This document shows positions 54,533-62,596 of a stretch of 64,000 bases of DNA, one piece after another. Numbering within the stretch: the first letter of the stretch is position 1; each line of letters opens with the position of its first letter. This DNA is from Comamonas suwonensis (GTDB lineage: Bacteria > Pseudomonadota > Gammaproteobacteria > Burkholderiales > Burkholderiaceae_C), in assembly GCF_012844455.2 (NCBI RefSeq), contig NZ_JABBCQ020000001.1:62001-126000 (forward strand), in the 5' to 3' direction. The position numbers and the translations under genes are program-made. A model generated the notes under the pieces. That model was not told the origin of the DNA. It saw only the letters and a list, made by a program, of their open reading frames with translations, and did no database searches.

Positions 54533-55972
54533 ATGAAAACTGAAGCCTTTGACACCGATGTGCTCATCATCGGTGGTGGCAACGCTGCCCTGTGCGCCGC
54601 ACTCATGGCACGCGAAGCGGGCAGCCGCGTGCTGCTGCTGGAATCCGCGCCCCACGAATGGCGCGGTGGCAACTCGGGCCACACCCGCAATCTGCGCTGC
54701 ATGCACGATGCGCCGCAAGACGTGTTGACCGAGGCTTACCCCGAAGAAGAGTACTGGCAGGACTTGCTGAAGGTCACCGGCGGCATTACCAACGAGCATC
54801 TGGCGCGCATGGTGATCCGTGCGTCTTCCACCTGTCGCAACTGGATGCGCAAGCACGGCGTGCACTTTCAGCCGCCGCTTTCGGGCGCGCTGCATGTGGC
54901 GCGTACCAATGCCTTTTTCATGGGCGGCGGCAAGGCGCTGGTGAATGCCTATTTCCGCAGTGCTGAAAAGCTGGGCGTGGAGATTCGCTACGAATCGCCT
55001 GTGGACCGCATCGAGATCGACAACGGCCAATTCAAAGCAGCGTGGAGTAAGGGTCAACGCATTACCGCCAAGAGCTGCGTGCTGGCTGCGGGTGGCTTCG
55101 AGTCCAACCGCGAATGGCTGCGCGAGGCCTGGGGACAGAACGAGCGCGGCGAATGGCCTTCGGACAACTTCTTGATCCGTGGCACGGCCTTTAACAAGGG
55201 CGTGTTGCTGCGCCACATGCTCGACGAGCAAGGTGCCGACCGCATTGGTGACCCGACCCAGGCGCACATGGTGGCGATTGATGCCCGGGCGCCGCTGTAT
55301 GACGGCGGCATTTGCACGCGCATCGACTGCGTGTCGTTGGGCGTGGTGGTCAACCGCGATGCAAAGCGTTTTTATGACGAGGGCGAAGATTTCTGGCCCA
55401 AGCGCTACGCCATCTGGGGCCGACTGGTGGCCCAGCAACCGGGGCAGATTGCGTACTCGATCATCGACAGCAAGGCCATTGGTCGCTTTATGCCGCCGGT
55501 CTTCCCTGGTGTGAAGGCCGACAGCCTGCCAGAGCTGGCCCACAAGTTGGGTCTGGATGTAGACACCTTCATGCAGACCCTAGATACCTACAACCGCAGC
55601 TGCAAGGTCGGCCAGTTCGACCACACCGCACTGGACGATTGCCATACCGAAGGCGTGACCCCCGCCAAGACGCACTGGGCGCGCCCGCTGGATACCGGGC
55701 CGTTCTACGGCTACGCGCTGCGCCCCGGCGTCACCTTTACCTATCTGGGCTTGAAAGTCGATGACACCGCGGCGGTGCGCTTTAACGAGCAGCCCAGCCG
55801 GAACCTGTTTGTGGCCGGCGAAATGATGGCTGGCAACGTGCTGGGCAAGGGCTATACCGCGGGTGTCGGCATGTCGATCGGCACGGCCTTTGGCCGCATT
55901 GCCGGGCGCAACGCCGCCCTGGCCGCAGCGGGCAAAGCCGCCGTGCGCGGCGCTGTGAAAGACGAGGTCTGA
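54533..55972 (+). CDS. tcuA: FAD-dependent tricarballylate dehydrogenase
   Basis: 479 residues. Oxidises tricarballylate to cis-aconitate, feeding the TCA cycle, with FAD. Dinucleotide motif DVLIIGGGNAALCAALMARE near the N-terminus; FAD-domain signatures RGGNSGHTRNLR and the C-terminal NLFVAGEMMAGNVLGKGYTA; flavoprotein of the fumarate-reductase-like superfamily. Its electrons go to the membrane partner TcuB three bases downstream, so the two are transcribed together. A related role on other polycarboxylates cannot be excluded. Confidence 0.92.
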   Translation: MKTEAFDTDVLIIGGGNAALCAALMAREAGSRVLLLESAPHEWRGGNSGHTRNLRCMHDAPQDVLTEAYPEEEYWQDLLKVTGGITNEHLARMVIRASSTCRNWMRKHGVHFQPPLSGALHVARTNAFFMGGGKALVNAYFRSAEKLGVEIRYESPVDRIEIDNGQFKAAWSKGQRITAKSCVLAAGGFESNREWLREAWGQNERGEWPSDNFLIRGTAFNKGVLLRHMLDEQGADRIGDPTQAHMVAIDARAPLYDGGICTRIDCVSLGVVVNRDAKRFYDEGEDFWPKRYAIWGRLVAQQPGQIAYSIIDSKAIGRFMPPVFPGVKADSLPELAHKLGLDVDTFMQTLDTYNRSCKVGQFDHTALDDCHTEGVTPAKTHWARPLDTGPFYGYALRPGVTFTYLGLKVDDTAAVRFNEQPSRNLFVAGEMMAGNVLGKGYTAGVGMSIGTAFGRIAGRNAALAAAGKAAVRGAVKDEV

Positions 55973-55975
55973 ACC

Positions 55976-57184
55976 ATGAGCATCCAATCCCTGCAAGACC
56001 TCGCCCAGGAAGCCAAGACCCTGGCCACCGGCAAGGTCATCCCCATCATTCCCGCACCGACAGAGACCACCGCCGAAGGCGAAGTGGCGCGTCAGATGCA
56101 GATCTGCAATGCCTGCCGCTACTGCGAAGGCTTTTGCGCCGTTTTCCCGGCCATGACGCGCCGCCTGGAATTTGGCAAGGCCGATATGCATTACCTGGCC
56201 AATCTCTGCCACAACTGCGGCGCCTGCCTGCATGCCTGCCAGTACGCGCCGCCGCATGAATTTGCCATCAATATCCCCAAGGCCATGGCCGAGGTCCGTG
56301 GTCAGACCTATGCCGACTACGCCTGGCCACCCGCCATGGGCAAGCTGTACCAGAAGAACGGCTTGACGCTGTCGCTGGCACTGGTCGCCGGGCTCTTCCT
56401 GTTCCTGGCGCTGGCTGTGGCGGCACAAGGCGGGCTGGGCCAGTTGTGGAACCGCAATCTGGGCAATAACTTCTACAACCTGTTCCCGCACAACCTGCTG
56501 GTCAGCATTTTTGCGCCCGTGTTCCTGTTCGTGGTGTTTGCGCTCTTCATGGGCGTGCGCCGCTTCTGGACGGACGTGAAGCCCGCAACCAGTGGCGTGG
56601 ACGTGAGCGGCCCTGCTGCTGCAGAAGCCACGCACGATGTGCTGCGCCTGAAATACCTCGATGGCGGCCATGGTGACGGCTGCCATAACGAGGACGATGC
56701 GTACACGCTCAAGCGCCGCCGCTTCCACCACCTGACGTTTTATGGCTTCATGCTGTGCTTTGCCGCCACCGGTCTGGCGACTGTGTACCACTACGTCTTC
56801 AATCTGCCTGCGCCTTATGAGCTGCCCAGCCTGCCCAAGATTCTGGGCGCTCTGGGGGGGGTGAGCCTGATGATCGGCACGGCCGGTCTATGGCAGCTAA
56901 ACCGCACCCGCCACCCGCTGCATGGCGATGCCAAGCAAAAACCCATGGACCTGGGCTTCATCGCCTTGCTGTTCCTGGTCGCAGCAAGCGGTCTGGCGTT
57001 GTGGCTGGGGCGCGGAACGCCTGCACTGGCTTTGCTGCTGTGCCTGCACCTGGGCGCGGTGATGGCGCTGTTCGCCACCTTGCCCTACGGCAAGTTTGCG
57101 CATGGCGTATTCCGCACCGCATCACTTTTGCGCCACAACGCAGAAAAACGCCAACCCAGCCCCATCGGCCTGGGCGCGGATTAA
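55976..57184 (+). CDS. tcuB: Tricarballylate utilisation 4Fe-4S membrane protein
   Basis: 402 residues. Reoxidises TcuA's flavin and passes electrons to the quinone pool. N-terminal cysteine clusters: [11 protein letters not shown] (about residues 44-54) and [19 protein letters not shown]; then about six membrane helices ([20 protein letters not shown] and following) including conserved His residues ([19 protein letters not shown]) that may ligate heme. Overlaps nothing; starts three bases after tcuA ends. Confidence 0.92.
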   Translation: MSIQSLQDLAQEAKTLATGKVIPIIPAPTETTAEGEVARQMQICNACRYCEGFCAVFPAMTRRLEFGKADMHYLANLCHNCGACLHACQYAPPHEFAINIPKAMAEVRGQTYADYAWPPAMGKLYQKNGLTLSLALVAGLFLFLALAVAAQGGLGQLWNRNLGNNFYNLFPHNLLVSIFAPVFLFVVFALFMGVRRFWTDVKPATSGVDVSGPAAAEATHDVLRLKYLDGGHGDGCHNEDDAYTLKRRRFHHLTFYGFMLCFAATGLATVYHYVFNLPAPYELPSLPKILGALGGVSLMIGTAGLWQLNRTRHPLHGDAKQKPMDLGFIALLFLVAASGLALWLGRGTPALALLLCLHLGAVMALFATLPYGKFAHGVFRTASLLRHNAEKRQPSPIGLGAD

Positions 57185-57233
57185 AACCATCAGCCGGACC
57201 ACCGGCATCCATCCTGAACAGGAGACATATCTC

Positions 57234-58217
57234 ATGATGAACAAACGCCATTTCCTGCGTGCCACAGCGGTGGCCGCCTCCATGCTGAGCCTGGGCTCTG
57301 CGGTGCAGGCCGCACCCGACTGGTTGCCCAACAAGCCCGTCACGCTGGTTGTGGGCTTTGCGGCAGGCGGTGCGGCCGATGCGGCGGCACGCATGATTGC
57401 CAAGAAACTGGGCGAAAACATCGGCCAGACCGTGGTGGTGGATAACAAGGGGGGTGCGGGTGGCAATATCGCCCACCAGTTTGTCTCCAAAGCCCCTGCC
57501 GACGGCACGGTGCTGCTGTTTGGCTCCATCGGCCCGCTGACAATCGCCCCCCACATCATGAAAGTGGGCTACAACCCCTTCACCGATCTGGCACCCATCT
57601 CGGGCGGCGTGAACTTTCCCAACGTACTAGTCGCCCACAAGGGCGCTGGCGTGAAGAATCTGGCCGAGTTTGTGGCCAAGGCCAAGAAGGAGCCTGGCAG
57701 CGTGGACTACGCCTCGACCGGCGCGGGCTCGGCCTCGCATCTGGCGGGCGAGCTGTTCAACCAGCGCGCTGGCATCGAGATGGTGCACGTGCCTTATAAG
57801 GGAGGCGCTCCGGCGCTGCAGGATTTGCTGGGTGAGCGCGTCACCTCTTACTTTGCCGCACCTCCCACGGCACTGCCGCATGTCGAGTCGGGCAAGCTGA
57901 TTCCGCTGGCCACCACGGGTCTGACCCGCCCGGCCTATATGCCCAATATTCCCACCGTGGCAGAAGCCGGCTACCCCGGCTTCGAAGCGCTGAACTGGTA
58001 TGCCTTTGTAGCCCCCGGAAAAACGCCCACTTCCGTGCTGGATCACTGGAACCTGGAAATCGTGAAAGTGCTCAAGGACCCCGGCGTGGCCGAAGCCCTC
58101 AAGCACCATGGTCTGACACCCCAGCCCACCACGCGCACCGAGTTTGCGTCCTTCATGAAGAAGGAATACGAGCAATGGGGCAAGGTGGTGAAGGAGCGCA
58201 AGATTTCTTCCAACTAA
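57234..58217 (+). CDS. Bug-family (TctC-like) periplasmic binding protein
   Basis: 327 residues from ATG 57234, AGGAG upstream. Signal peptide (VAASMLSLGSAVQAA) then the Bug/TctC fold: VTLVVGFAAGGAADAAARMI, VVVDNKGGAGGNIAHQFVSK, ending FVAPGKTPTSVLDHWN. TctC binds citrate-like carboxylates for the TctAB permease; no tctA or tctB is nearby, as is typical of orphan Bug proteins in Burkholderiales. In the tcu operon it likely helps capture tricarballylate or citrate for the GntP carrier or another system. Terminator follows. Confidence 0.88.
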   Translation: MMNKRHFLRATAVAASMLSLGSAVQAAPDWLPNKPVTLVVGFAAGGAADAAARMIAKKLGENIGQTVVVDNKGGAGGNIAHQFVSKAPADGTVLLFGSIGPLTIAPHIMKVGYNPFTDLAPISGGVNFPNVLVAHKGAGVKNLAEFVAKAKKEPGSVDYASTGAGSASHLAGELFNQRAGIEMVHVPYKGGAPALQDLLGERVTSYFAAPPTALPHVESGKLIPLATTGLTRPAYMPNIPTVAEAGYPGFEALNWYAFVAPGKTPTSVLDHWNLEIVKVLKDPGVAEALKHHGLTPQPTTRTEFASFMKKEYEQWGKVVKERKISSN

Positions 58218-58247
58218 GCTCGAGAAACTCCAGACTTCTTTGCTTTC

Positions 58248-58272
58248 AGGACTGCTCAGGCAGTCCTTTTTT
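58248..58272 (+). terminator. Terminator of the tcu operon
   Basis: AGGACTG pairs with CAGTCCT around CTCAGG, then TTTTT. Confidence 0.85.
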
Positions 58273-58316
58273 CATAGCTTGTTGCGCTTTATGGAGAAGC
58301 GCCAGAGGCATTTTTG
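58273..58316 (-). repeat. Intergenic AGCGC/AGCTAT hairpin repeat, copy 11
   Basis: CATAGCTTGTTGCGCTTTAT then GAAGCGCCAGAGGCATTTTTG; located directly after the tcu terminator. Confidence 0.6.
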
Positions 58317-58323
58317 ATGCTTG

Positions 58324-59223
58324 TTATTTCGGTGCTACCGGCCGCAGCACCATCCACAGCGACAGTGCAATCAGCCCACCCCCAGCCACATGGGCCAGAC
58401 TCAGCGGCTCGCCCAGCAGCAGCCACCCCCAGAGCACGGCGAACACGGGCACGATAAATGTCACCGTCAACGCTTTTTGCGGGCCTTCATCGGTAATCAG
58501 GCGGAAGTACAGCACATAGGCCAGAGCCGTACTCAGCAGGCCCAGCAGCGCCACATTGCTCCAGGCCAGCAGCGGTGCAGCCTGCAGCTCCGTCATGGCC
58601 TGCGGGTGCAGAAACAGGTGTATCAGCAATGCGGGCAGCAGCACCAGCAGCGCCCCCAACTGGCTGATGAAAACGGCAGCGCGCATATCCACCGGCGCAT
58701 TCGCTCCCGCAAGCCGCAATGTGAGAAAGCTGGAAAACGCATAGCAGACTGTGGCCACAAAGCAGGCGGCCATGCCACCCAGCACGGCCGTGGTGATTTC
58801 CAGCGGCCCGGCCTGCGCCAGTACCGCCACACCACCGATGCCCAGCAGCACGGCGGCAATACGGGCGCGGGTGATGCCCTCTGCAAACACCAGCGCACCC
58901 ACCACCGTGGCCACCAGCGGCGTAGTGGCGTTGAAGATGGCGCTGTAACCCGAGGGCAGCACCTGCGCGGCCAGCGAGTACATCAGAAAAGGAATGCCGG
59001 AGTTGATGACGCCCAGCGCCAGCAGCGGCCACAGATAGCGGCCCAGCCGTGGGCGGTATCCCAGAATGAACAAGGCAGCGCCCAGCCCCAGCGTGGAGAA
59101 CAGGCCACGCCCCACCGCCGTAGGCACTGCGCCCAGATGGGGAACCGCTATCCGCATGAACAAAAAGCTGCCGCCCCAGAGAGCGGCAAGTGCAATCAGT
59201 CGAATCAGGCTGCTCAAGGTCAT
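58324..59223 (-). CDS. EamA-family (DMT superfamily) transporter
   Basis: 299 residues, ten membrane helices in two EamA repeats (IRLIALAALWGGSFLFMRIA, PSGYSAIFNATTPLVATVVG). Members export amino acids, nucleosides or other metabolites. No neighbour on the same strand, substrate unknown. Start ATG 59223. Confidence 0.9.
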   Translation of the reverse strand: MTLSSLIRLIALAALWGGSFLFMRIAVPHLGAVPTAVGRGLFSTLGLGAALFILGYRPRLGRYLWPLLALGVINSGIPFLMYSLAAQVLPSGYSAIFNATTPLVATVVGALVFAEGITRARIAAVLLGIGGVAVLAQAGPLEITTAVLGGMAACFVATVCYAFSSFLTLRLAGANAPVDMRAAVFISQLGALLVLLPALLIHLFLHPQAMTELQAAPLLAWSNVALLGLLSTALAYVLYFRLITDEGPQKALTVTFIVPVFAVLWGWLLLGEPLSLAHVAGGGLIALSLWMVLRPVAPK

Positions 59224-59283
59224 GGCTGGGCATTGTGCACAGCCTTGTGTCTTTCAGACTGTCACGACAGCTTCAAGCAGCGA

Positions 59284-59832
59284 TCAATGAATCTGCGCCA
59301 GCACATCGTCCAGCGTGGCGCCCGCATCCTGCGGCACGGCCGGCGTGGGCTGTGGGAGCCGGTAGATGCTGGAGTCCGCATGAACCAGGCCCAGATCATG
59401 GCGCTGGCCAGCCAGATAGTCCTGCACCGACTCCAGCACGATGGGACTGCGGTGCAGATGGGCCGTGGCCTTGAGCTCATCGAGCGTCAGCCAGACGCTG
59501 CGCACAATGCCATCGTCCAGCGCACAGTGGGCGTGGTGCATGCCCAGCTCACCCGTGAAGGCAAAGCGCAGATAGGTGATGTCAGAGCCGGTACGCGTGC
59601 GCACAAAACGGTTCATATAGATGCCAACCAGCGCCGTGGGCGTGAAGCTGTAGGCGGTCTCTTCCAGCACCTCGCGCACGCAGGCATCGACGGGGCTTTC
59701 GCAGGGGTCGAGGTGGCCGGCAGGCGTATTCAGCCGCAGTCCATCTGCCGTTTCTTCTTCTACCAACAAAAAACGGCCATCGCGCTCGATGATGGCCGAG
59801 ACGGTGACATTGGGTTTCCAGCGATTGGGCAT
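59284..59832 (-). CDS. NUDIX hydrolase (NudJ-like)
   Basis: 182 residues from ATG 59832; a second ATG at 59841 is three codons earlier but too close to AGGA. The nudix box is intact: GHLDPCESPVDACVREVLEE (G-x5-E-x7-REVLEE). N-terminal WKPNVTVSAIIERDGRFLLV is typical of NudJ, which releases phosphate from HMP-PP, GTP and other nucleotides. C-terminal VLESVQDYLAGQRHDLGLVH follows the same pattern. Terminator not evident; the GNAT gene is 35 bases away on the same strand. Confidence 0.9.
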   Translation of the reverse strand: MPNRWKPNVTVSAIIERDGRFLLVEEETADGLRLNTPAGHLDPCESPVDACVREVLEETAYSFTPTALVGIYMNRFVRTRTGSDITYLRFAFTGELGMHHAHCALDDGIVRSVWLTLDELKATAHLHRSPIVLESVQDYLAGQRHDLGLVHADSSIYRLPQPTPAVPQDAGATLDDVLAQIH

Positions 59833-59867
59833 GGGCGGCATTATCCTTGCCCTGCCCAGAAAACTGG

Positions 59868-60380
59868 TCAGATTATTCCCACCATATAGAGGGCACTCTC
59901 TCCATAACTGGCCAAATGTTGCTGCTGCGCTGCATTTGCCACGCTCTCGGCCTTATAGCCTTGACGTTCCCAGTAAAGCTGTGAGCCCTGCACCGACACC
60001 AGCGCCGTGCGCTGCACACCACGTGCCCTGGCCTGCGTCTTGACCGCCTGTACCATGCGCTGCGCCAGCCCCTGGCCTGCGACCACCGATGACACTGCCA
60101 TATCGTGCAGATACAACACGCTGGCGTCTGCATAGTCGGTAAAGTCACCGTTAAGCGGCGTAATGGCACCGGGGCGCGACCAATAGGCAGCCAGATAGGC
60201 CACCAGCTCGCCGCCCTGTTCAGCCGCCCAGGAGCAATGCCCCACGCTCTGCAAACGGCGCGTAAACACCTCGCCCGGCTCCGCAAAACCATCGCCATAG
60301 CACTGGGCCTGTATGCGCAGCACAGCATTCACATCCGCCGCGCCCAGCGCACGCAGCTGAATTGGCATCAACTCTGACAT
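59868..60380 (-). CDS. GNAT-family N-acetyltransferase
   Basis: 170 residues. GNAT fold: N-terminal IQLRALGAADVNAVLRIQAQ with the acetyl-CoA binding loop VVAGQGLAQRMVQAVKTQAR (Q-x-x-G-x-G/A pattern) and C-terminal GSQLYWERQGYKAE. Acceptor unknown. Upstream of the NUDIX gene on the same strand (35-base gap), so possibly co-transcribed. Confidence 0.87.
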   Translation of the reverse strand: MSELMPIQLRALGAADVNAVLRIQAQCYGDGFAEPGEVFTRRLQSVGHCSWAAEQGGELVAYLAAYWSRPGAITPLNGDFTDYADASVLYLHDMAVSSVVAGQGLAQRMVQAVKTQARARGVQRTALVSVQGSQLYWERQGYKAESVANAAQQQHLASYGESALYMVGII

Positions 60381-60395
60381 CTCACACTCTTAAAT

Positions 60396-60436
60396 CAATA
60401 GCTACCAGCGCCTTTCCATCAAGGGCTAGAAGCCAA
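60396..60436 (-). repeat. Intergenic AGCGC/AGCTAT hairpin repeat, copy 12
   Basis: AATAGCTACCAGCGCCTTTC then AAGGGCTAGAAGCC. Confidence 0.6.
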
Positions 60437-60507
60437 TTTCACTTAAACCTTCTATTGACAGCTTAGCAAGCCCGTCATACCACTGCCTGGCGCAGGCACT
60501 ATCACAA

Positions 60508-60522
60508 TGATAATGATTCTCA
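60508..60522 (+). promoter_or_regulatory. Fur box upstream of the DUF2061 gene
   Basis: TGATAATGATTCTCA matches the 7-1-7 Fur consensus TGATAAT-N-ATTATCA with one mismatch. A plausible promoter follows (TTGGAT 60524-60529, TAACAT 60548-60553, 18-base spacing), so Fur bound here would block it. The fur gene itself is at 11416. Confidence 0.65.
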
Positions 60523-60578
60523 ATTGGATTCTGTTTGCCTGAATCCATAACATCCAGCTATCGACTCAGGAAAATGCC

Positions 60579-60824
60579 ATGACACGTTTGATTCAGGCCA
60601 TGCGCAAAAACAAGCTCACGCTGAGCAAAACCATCAGCTACTACTTTATCCATATCACCGTAGCCGCCTGCGTGGCCTATGCCGTGACGGGGAACCTGCT
60701 GGCTTCGCTCACCCTCAGCTTGCTCGAGCCCACGATTCAGGCCTTTGCCTTTTTCTTCCATGAAAAAGCCTGGGAGCGCCGCTTGAAAAAGCAGGAGCAG
60801 AAAGCGCTTGTGGCACAAGCCTGA
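60579..60824 (+). CDS. DUF2061-family membrane protein, probably Fur-controlled
   Basis: 81 residues with two membrane helices (ISYYFIHITVAACVAYAVTG and LLASLTLSLLEPTIQAFAFF) and basic C-terminus. Matches DUF2061, a small family of unknown function. No Shine-Dalgarno stands out (CAGGAAAATGCC before ATG is moderate). The Fur box 57 bases upstream suggests iron control. A 30-codon open frame follows within 20 bases. Confidence 0.83.
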   Translation: MTRLIQAMRKNKLTLSKTISYYFIHITVAACVAYAVTGNLLASLTLSLLEPTIQAFAFFFHEKAWERRLKKQEQKALVAQA

Positions 60825-60841
60825 GCATATAAAAGGCCCTT

Positions 60842-60934
60842 ATGAATACCAGTCACACCCCTACGTTTGCGCATTGGCTGTTGCGGTCACTGGCCACGCT
60901 GGGCGATTGCAACGGACAGCTTGCCGACCTGTAG
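60842..60934 (+). CDS. Possible 30-residue peptide after the DUF2061 gene
   Basis: ATG 60842 preceded by AAAGG. Reads MNTSHTPTFAHWLLRSLATL then GDCNGQLADL. The end is reminiscent of the C-terminal half of DUF1127-type small proteins (..L..L.D.QLAD..) but it is too short to be sure. Could be a real co-transcribed micropeptide, a remnant, or chance. Confidence 0.3.
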   Translation: MNTSHTPTFAHWLLRSLATLGDCNGQLADL

Positions 60935-61165
60935 AAATCATGTGCACAAGCCTGAATTGAGCCTCTTGATAAGTCACTGACTCAGCTGATTTCCTTCAAT
61001 CTCTTCATGGAAAGAAGCTGAAAATCTCTGAGGATAGGTATCAGAAACCAAGTCTGTCTGTGGATAACTATCGCGCAAGCCTCTGCCAGATCAGCGCCTA
61101 TGGGTTTGCGGCTATTTCCCAAAGCAAGCACGCGGCCAACAATGCGCAGAACTCCAGGAGTTCCC

Positions 61166-62533
61166 ATGCAGCTTGCAGATACCCAGACTTCGCCATCCGC
61201 GACGCCCCCCGATGCGCAGTGGCTGGCCGCCCACTGGATGCCCTTCACCGGCAACCGCGACTTCAAGGCCAAGCCGCGCATCATTACCGCCGCCCAAGGC
61301 GCGTATTACACGGATGCTGACGGTCGCCGTATCTTTGATGGCCTCTCGGGCCTGTGGTGCAGCGGACTGGGCCATGGCCGCCGCGAGATTGCCGAGGCCG
61401 TTGGCAAAGCAGCGCTGCAGCTGGATTACGCCCCGGCGTTCCAGTTTGGCCACCCTGCGTCGTTCGAGCTGGCCAATCGCATCATCAAGCTGATGCCCCA
61501 AAGCTCAAGCCATCGGCTAGCGCATGTGTTCTTCACCGGTTCAGGCTCAGAGGCCGCAGACACCTCACTCAAAATGGCTCGCGCCTATTGGCGGGCCAAG
61601 GGACAAGGCACAAAAACAAGGCTGATCGGCCGCGAAAAGGGCTACCACGGGGTGAACTTTGGCGGCATCTCCGTCGGCGGCATGGTGGGCAATCGCAAGA
61701 CTTTTGGCCAAGGCATTGAGGCTGATCATCTGCCCCATACCCAGCCTCCGCCGGGATCTTTCTGTCAAGGCATGCCGCAGACAGATGGCAAGGCGCTAGC
61801 CGAGCGCCTGCTGGACCTGATTGCGCTGCATGACGCCAGCAATATCGCCGCCGTGATTGTGGAGCCCATGTCCGGATCTGGGGGTGTGGTGGTTCCGCCT
61901 GCAGGCTATCTGCAACGCCTGCGCGAAATCTGTACCCAGCACAGCATCTTGCTGATTTTTGATGAGGTCATCACCGGTTTTGGCCGTCTGGGCGCCATGA
62001 CAGCAGCCGAAGCCTTTGGCGTGATGCCCGACATCATGAACATCGCCAAACAAGTGACCAATGGCGCACAGCCGCTGGGGGCCTGCGTGGTGACGCCCGA
62101 GATTTACAACAGCTTCATGGACGCAGGCGGGCCCGAGTACATGCTGGAGTTTGCCCATGGCTACACCTACAGCGCCCATCCCGTGGCCTGCGCCGCCGGT
62201 ATTGCCGCGCTGGATGTACTGGAGCAAGAAGACGGCCCGGGCCGCGTAAAGGCGCTGGCCCCGTTCTTTGAGCAGGCCGTGCACAGCCTCAAAGGCGCAA
62301 GGCATGTGCTGGATATTCGCAACATCGGCCTGGCTGGCGGGCTGACGATTGAGCCCTTGCCCGGCGAGCCCGCAAAGCGCCCCTACGAGATTGCGATGAA
62401 GTGCTGGGATGCCGGCTTTTACGTGCGCTATGGCGGCGACACGATTCAGCTCGCGCCACCCTTTATCAGCGAAAAAGCGGAAATTGAGCGGCTGATCAAC
62501 GCACTGGGCGACGCGCTGCAAGCCACTGACTGA
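61166..62533 (+). CDS. Class III aminotransferase (beta-alanine/omega-amino acid:pyruvate type)
   Basis: 455 residues from ATG 61166, AGGAG upstream. PLP enzyme, aminotransferase class III. Key motifs: PRIITAAQGAYYTDADGRRI, FFTGSGSEAADTSLKMAR (cofactor phosphate loop), ILLIFDEVITGFGRLG (Asp that contacts pyridine N) and Lys in NIAKQVTNGAQPLGACVV. Layout with N-terminal HWMPFTGNRDFK is that of beta-alanine:pyruvate/omega-amino acid aminotransferases, used for beta-alanine, GABA or polyamine breakdown. The frame extends upstream to 61100 without sense. Ends in a terminator made from the hairpin repeat. Confidence 0.92.
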   Translation: MQLADTQTSPSATPPDAQWLAAHWMPFTGNRDFKAKPRIITAAQGAYYTDADGRRIFDGLSGLWCSGLGHGRREIAEAVGKAALQLDYAPAFQFGHPASFELANRIIKLMPQSSSHRLAHVFFTGSGSEAADTSLKMARAYWRAKGQGTKTRLIGREKGYHGVNFGGISVGGMVGNRKTFGQGIEADHLPHTQPPPGSFCQGMPQTDGKALAERLLDLIALHDASNIAAVIVEPMSGSGGVVVPPAGYLQRLREICTQHSILLIFDEVITGFGRLGAMTAAEAFGVMPDIMNIAKQVTNGAQPLGACVVTPEIYNSFMDAGGPEYMLEFAHGYTYSAHPVACAAGIAALDVLEQEDGPGRVKALAPFFEQAVHSLKGARHVLDIRNIGLAGGLTIEPLPGEPAKRPYEIAMKCWDAGFYVRYGGDTIQLAPPFISEKAEIERLINALGDALQATD

Positions 62534-62540
62534 ACTATCA

Positions 62541-62589
62541 AATGAATAGCTTCTAGCGCTTATCAGATAAGCGTTAGAAGCTATTTTTA
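62541..62589. terminator. Terminator built from hairpin repeat copy 13
   Basis: ATAGCTTCTA-CGCTTAT pairs with ATAAGCG-TAGAAGCTAT around CAG, one internal mismatch, followed by TTTTTAT. It is the complete, symmetrical form of the AGCGC/AGCTAT repeat and lies between the convergent aminotransferase and rsmA genes. Confidence 0.85.
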
Positions 62590-62596
62590 TCCTCGT

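Noticed and set aside
53223-56791. Long minus-strand open frames opposite the tcu genes
   Set aside because: All are G/C-driven shadows of the GntP, tcuA and tcuB genes, with antisense composition typical of high-GC DNA.
58321-59889. A 522-codon open frame on the plus strand
   Set aside because: It covers the EamA and NUDIX genes in antisense; Gln/His/Arg-rich, not protein-like.
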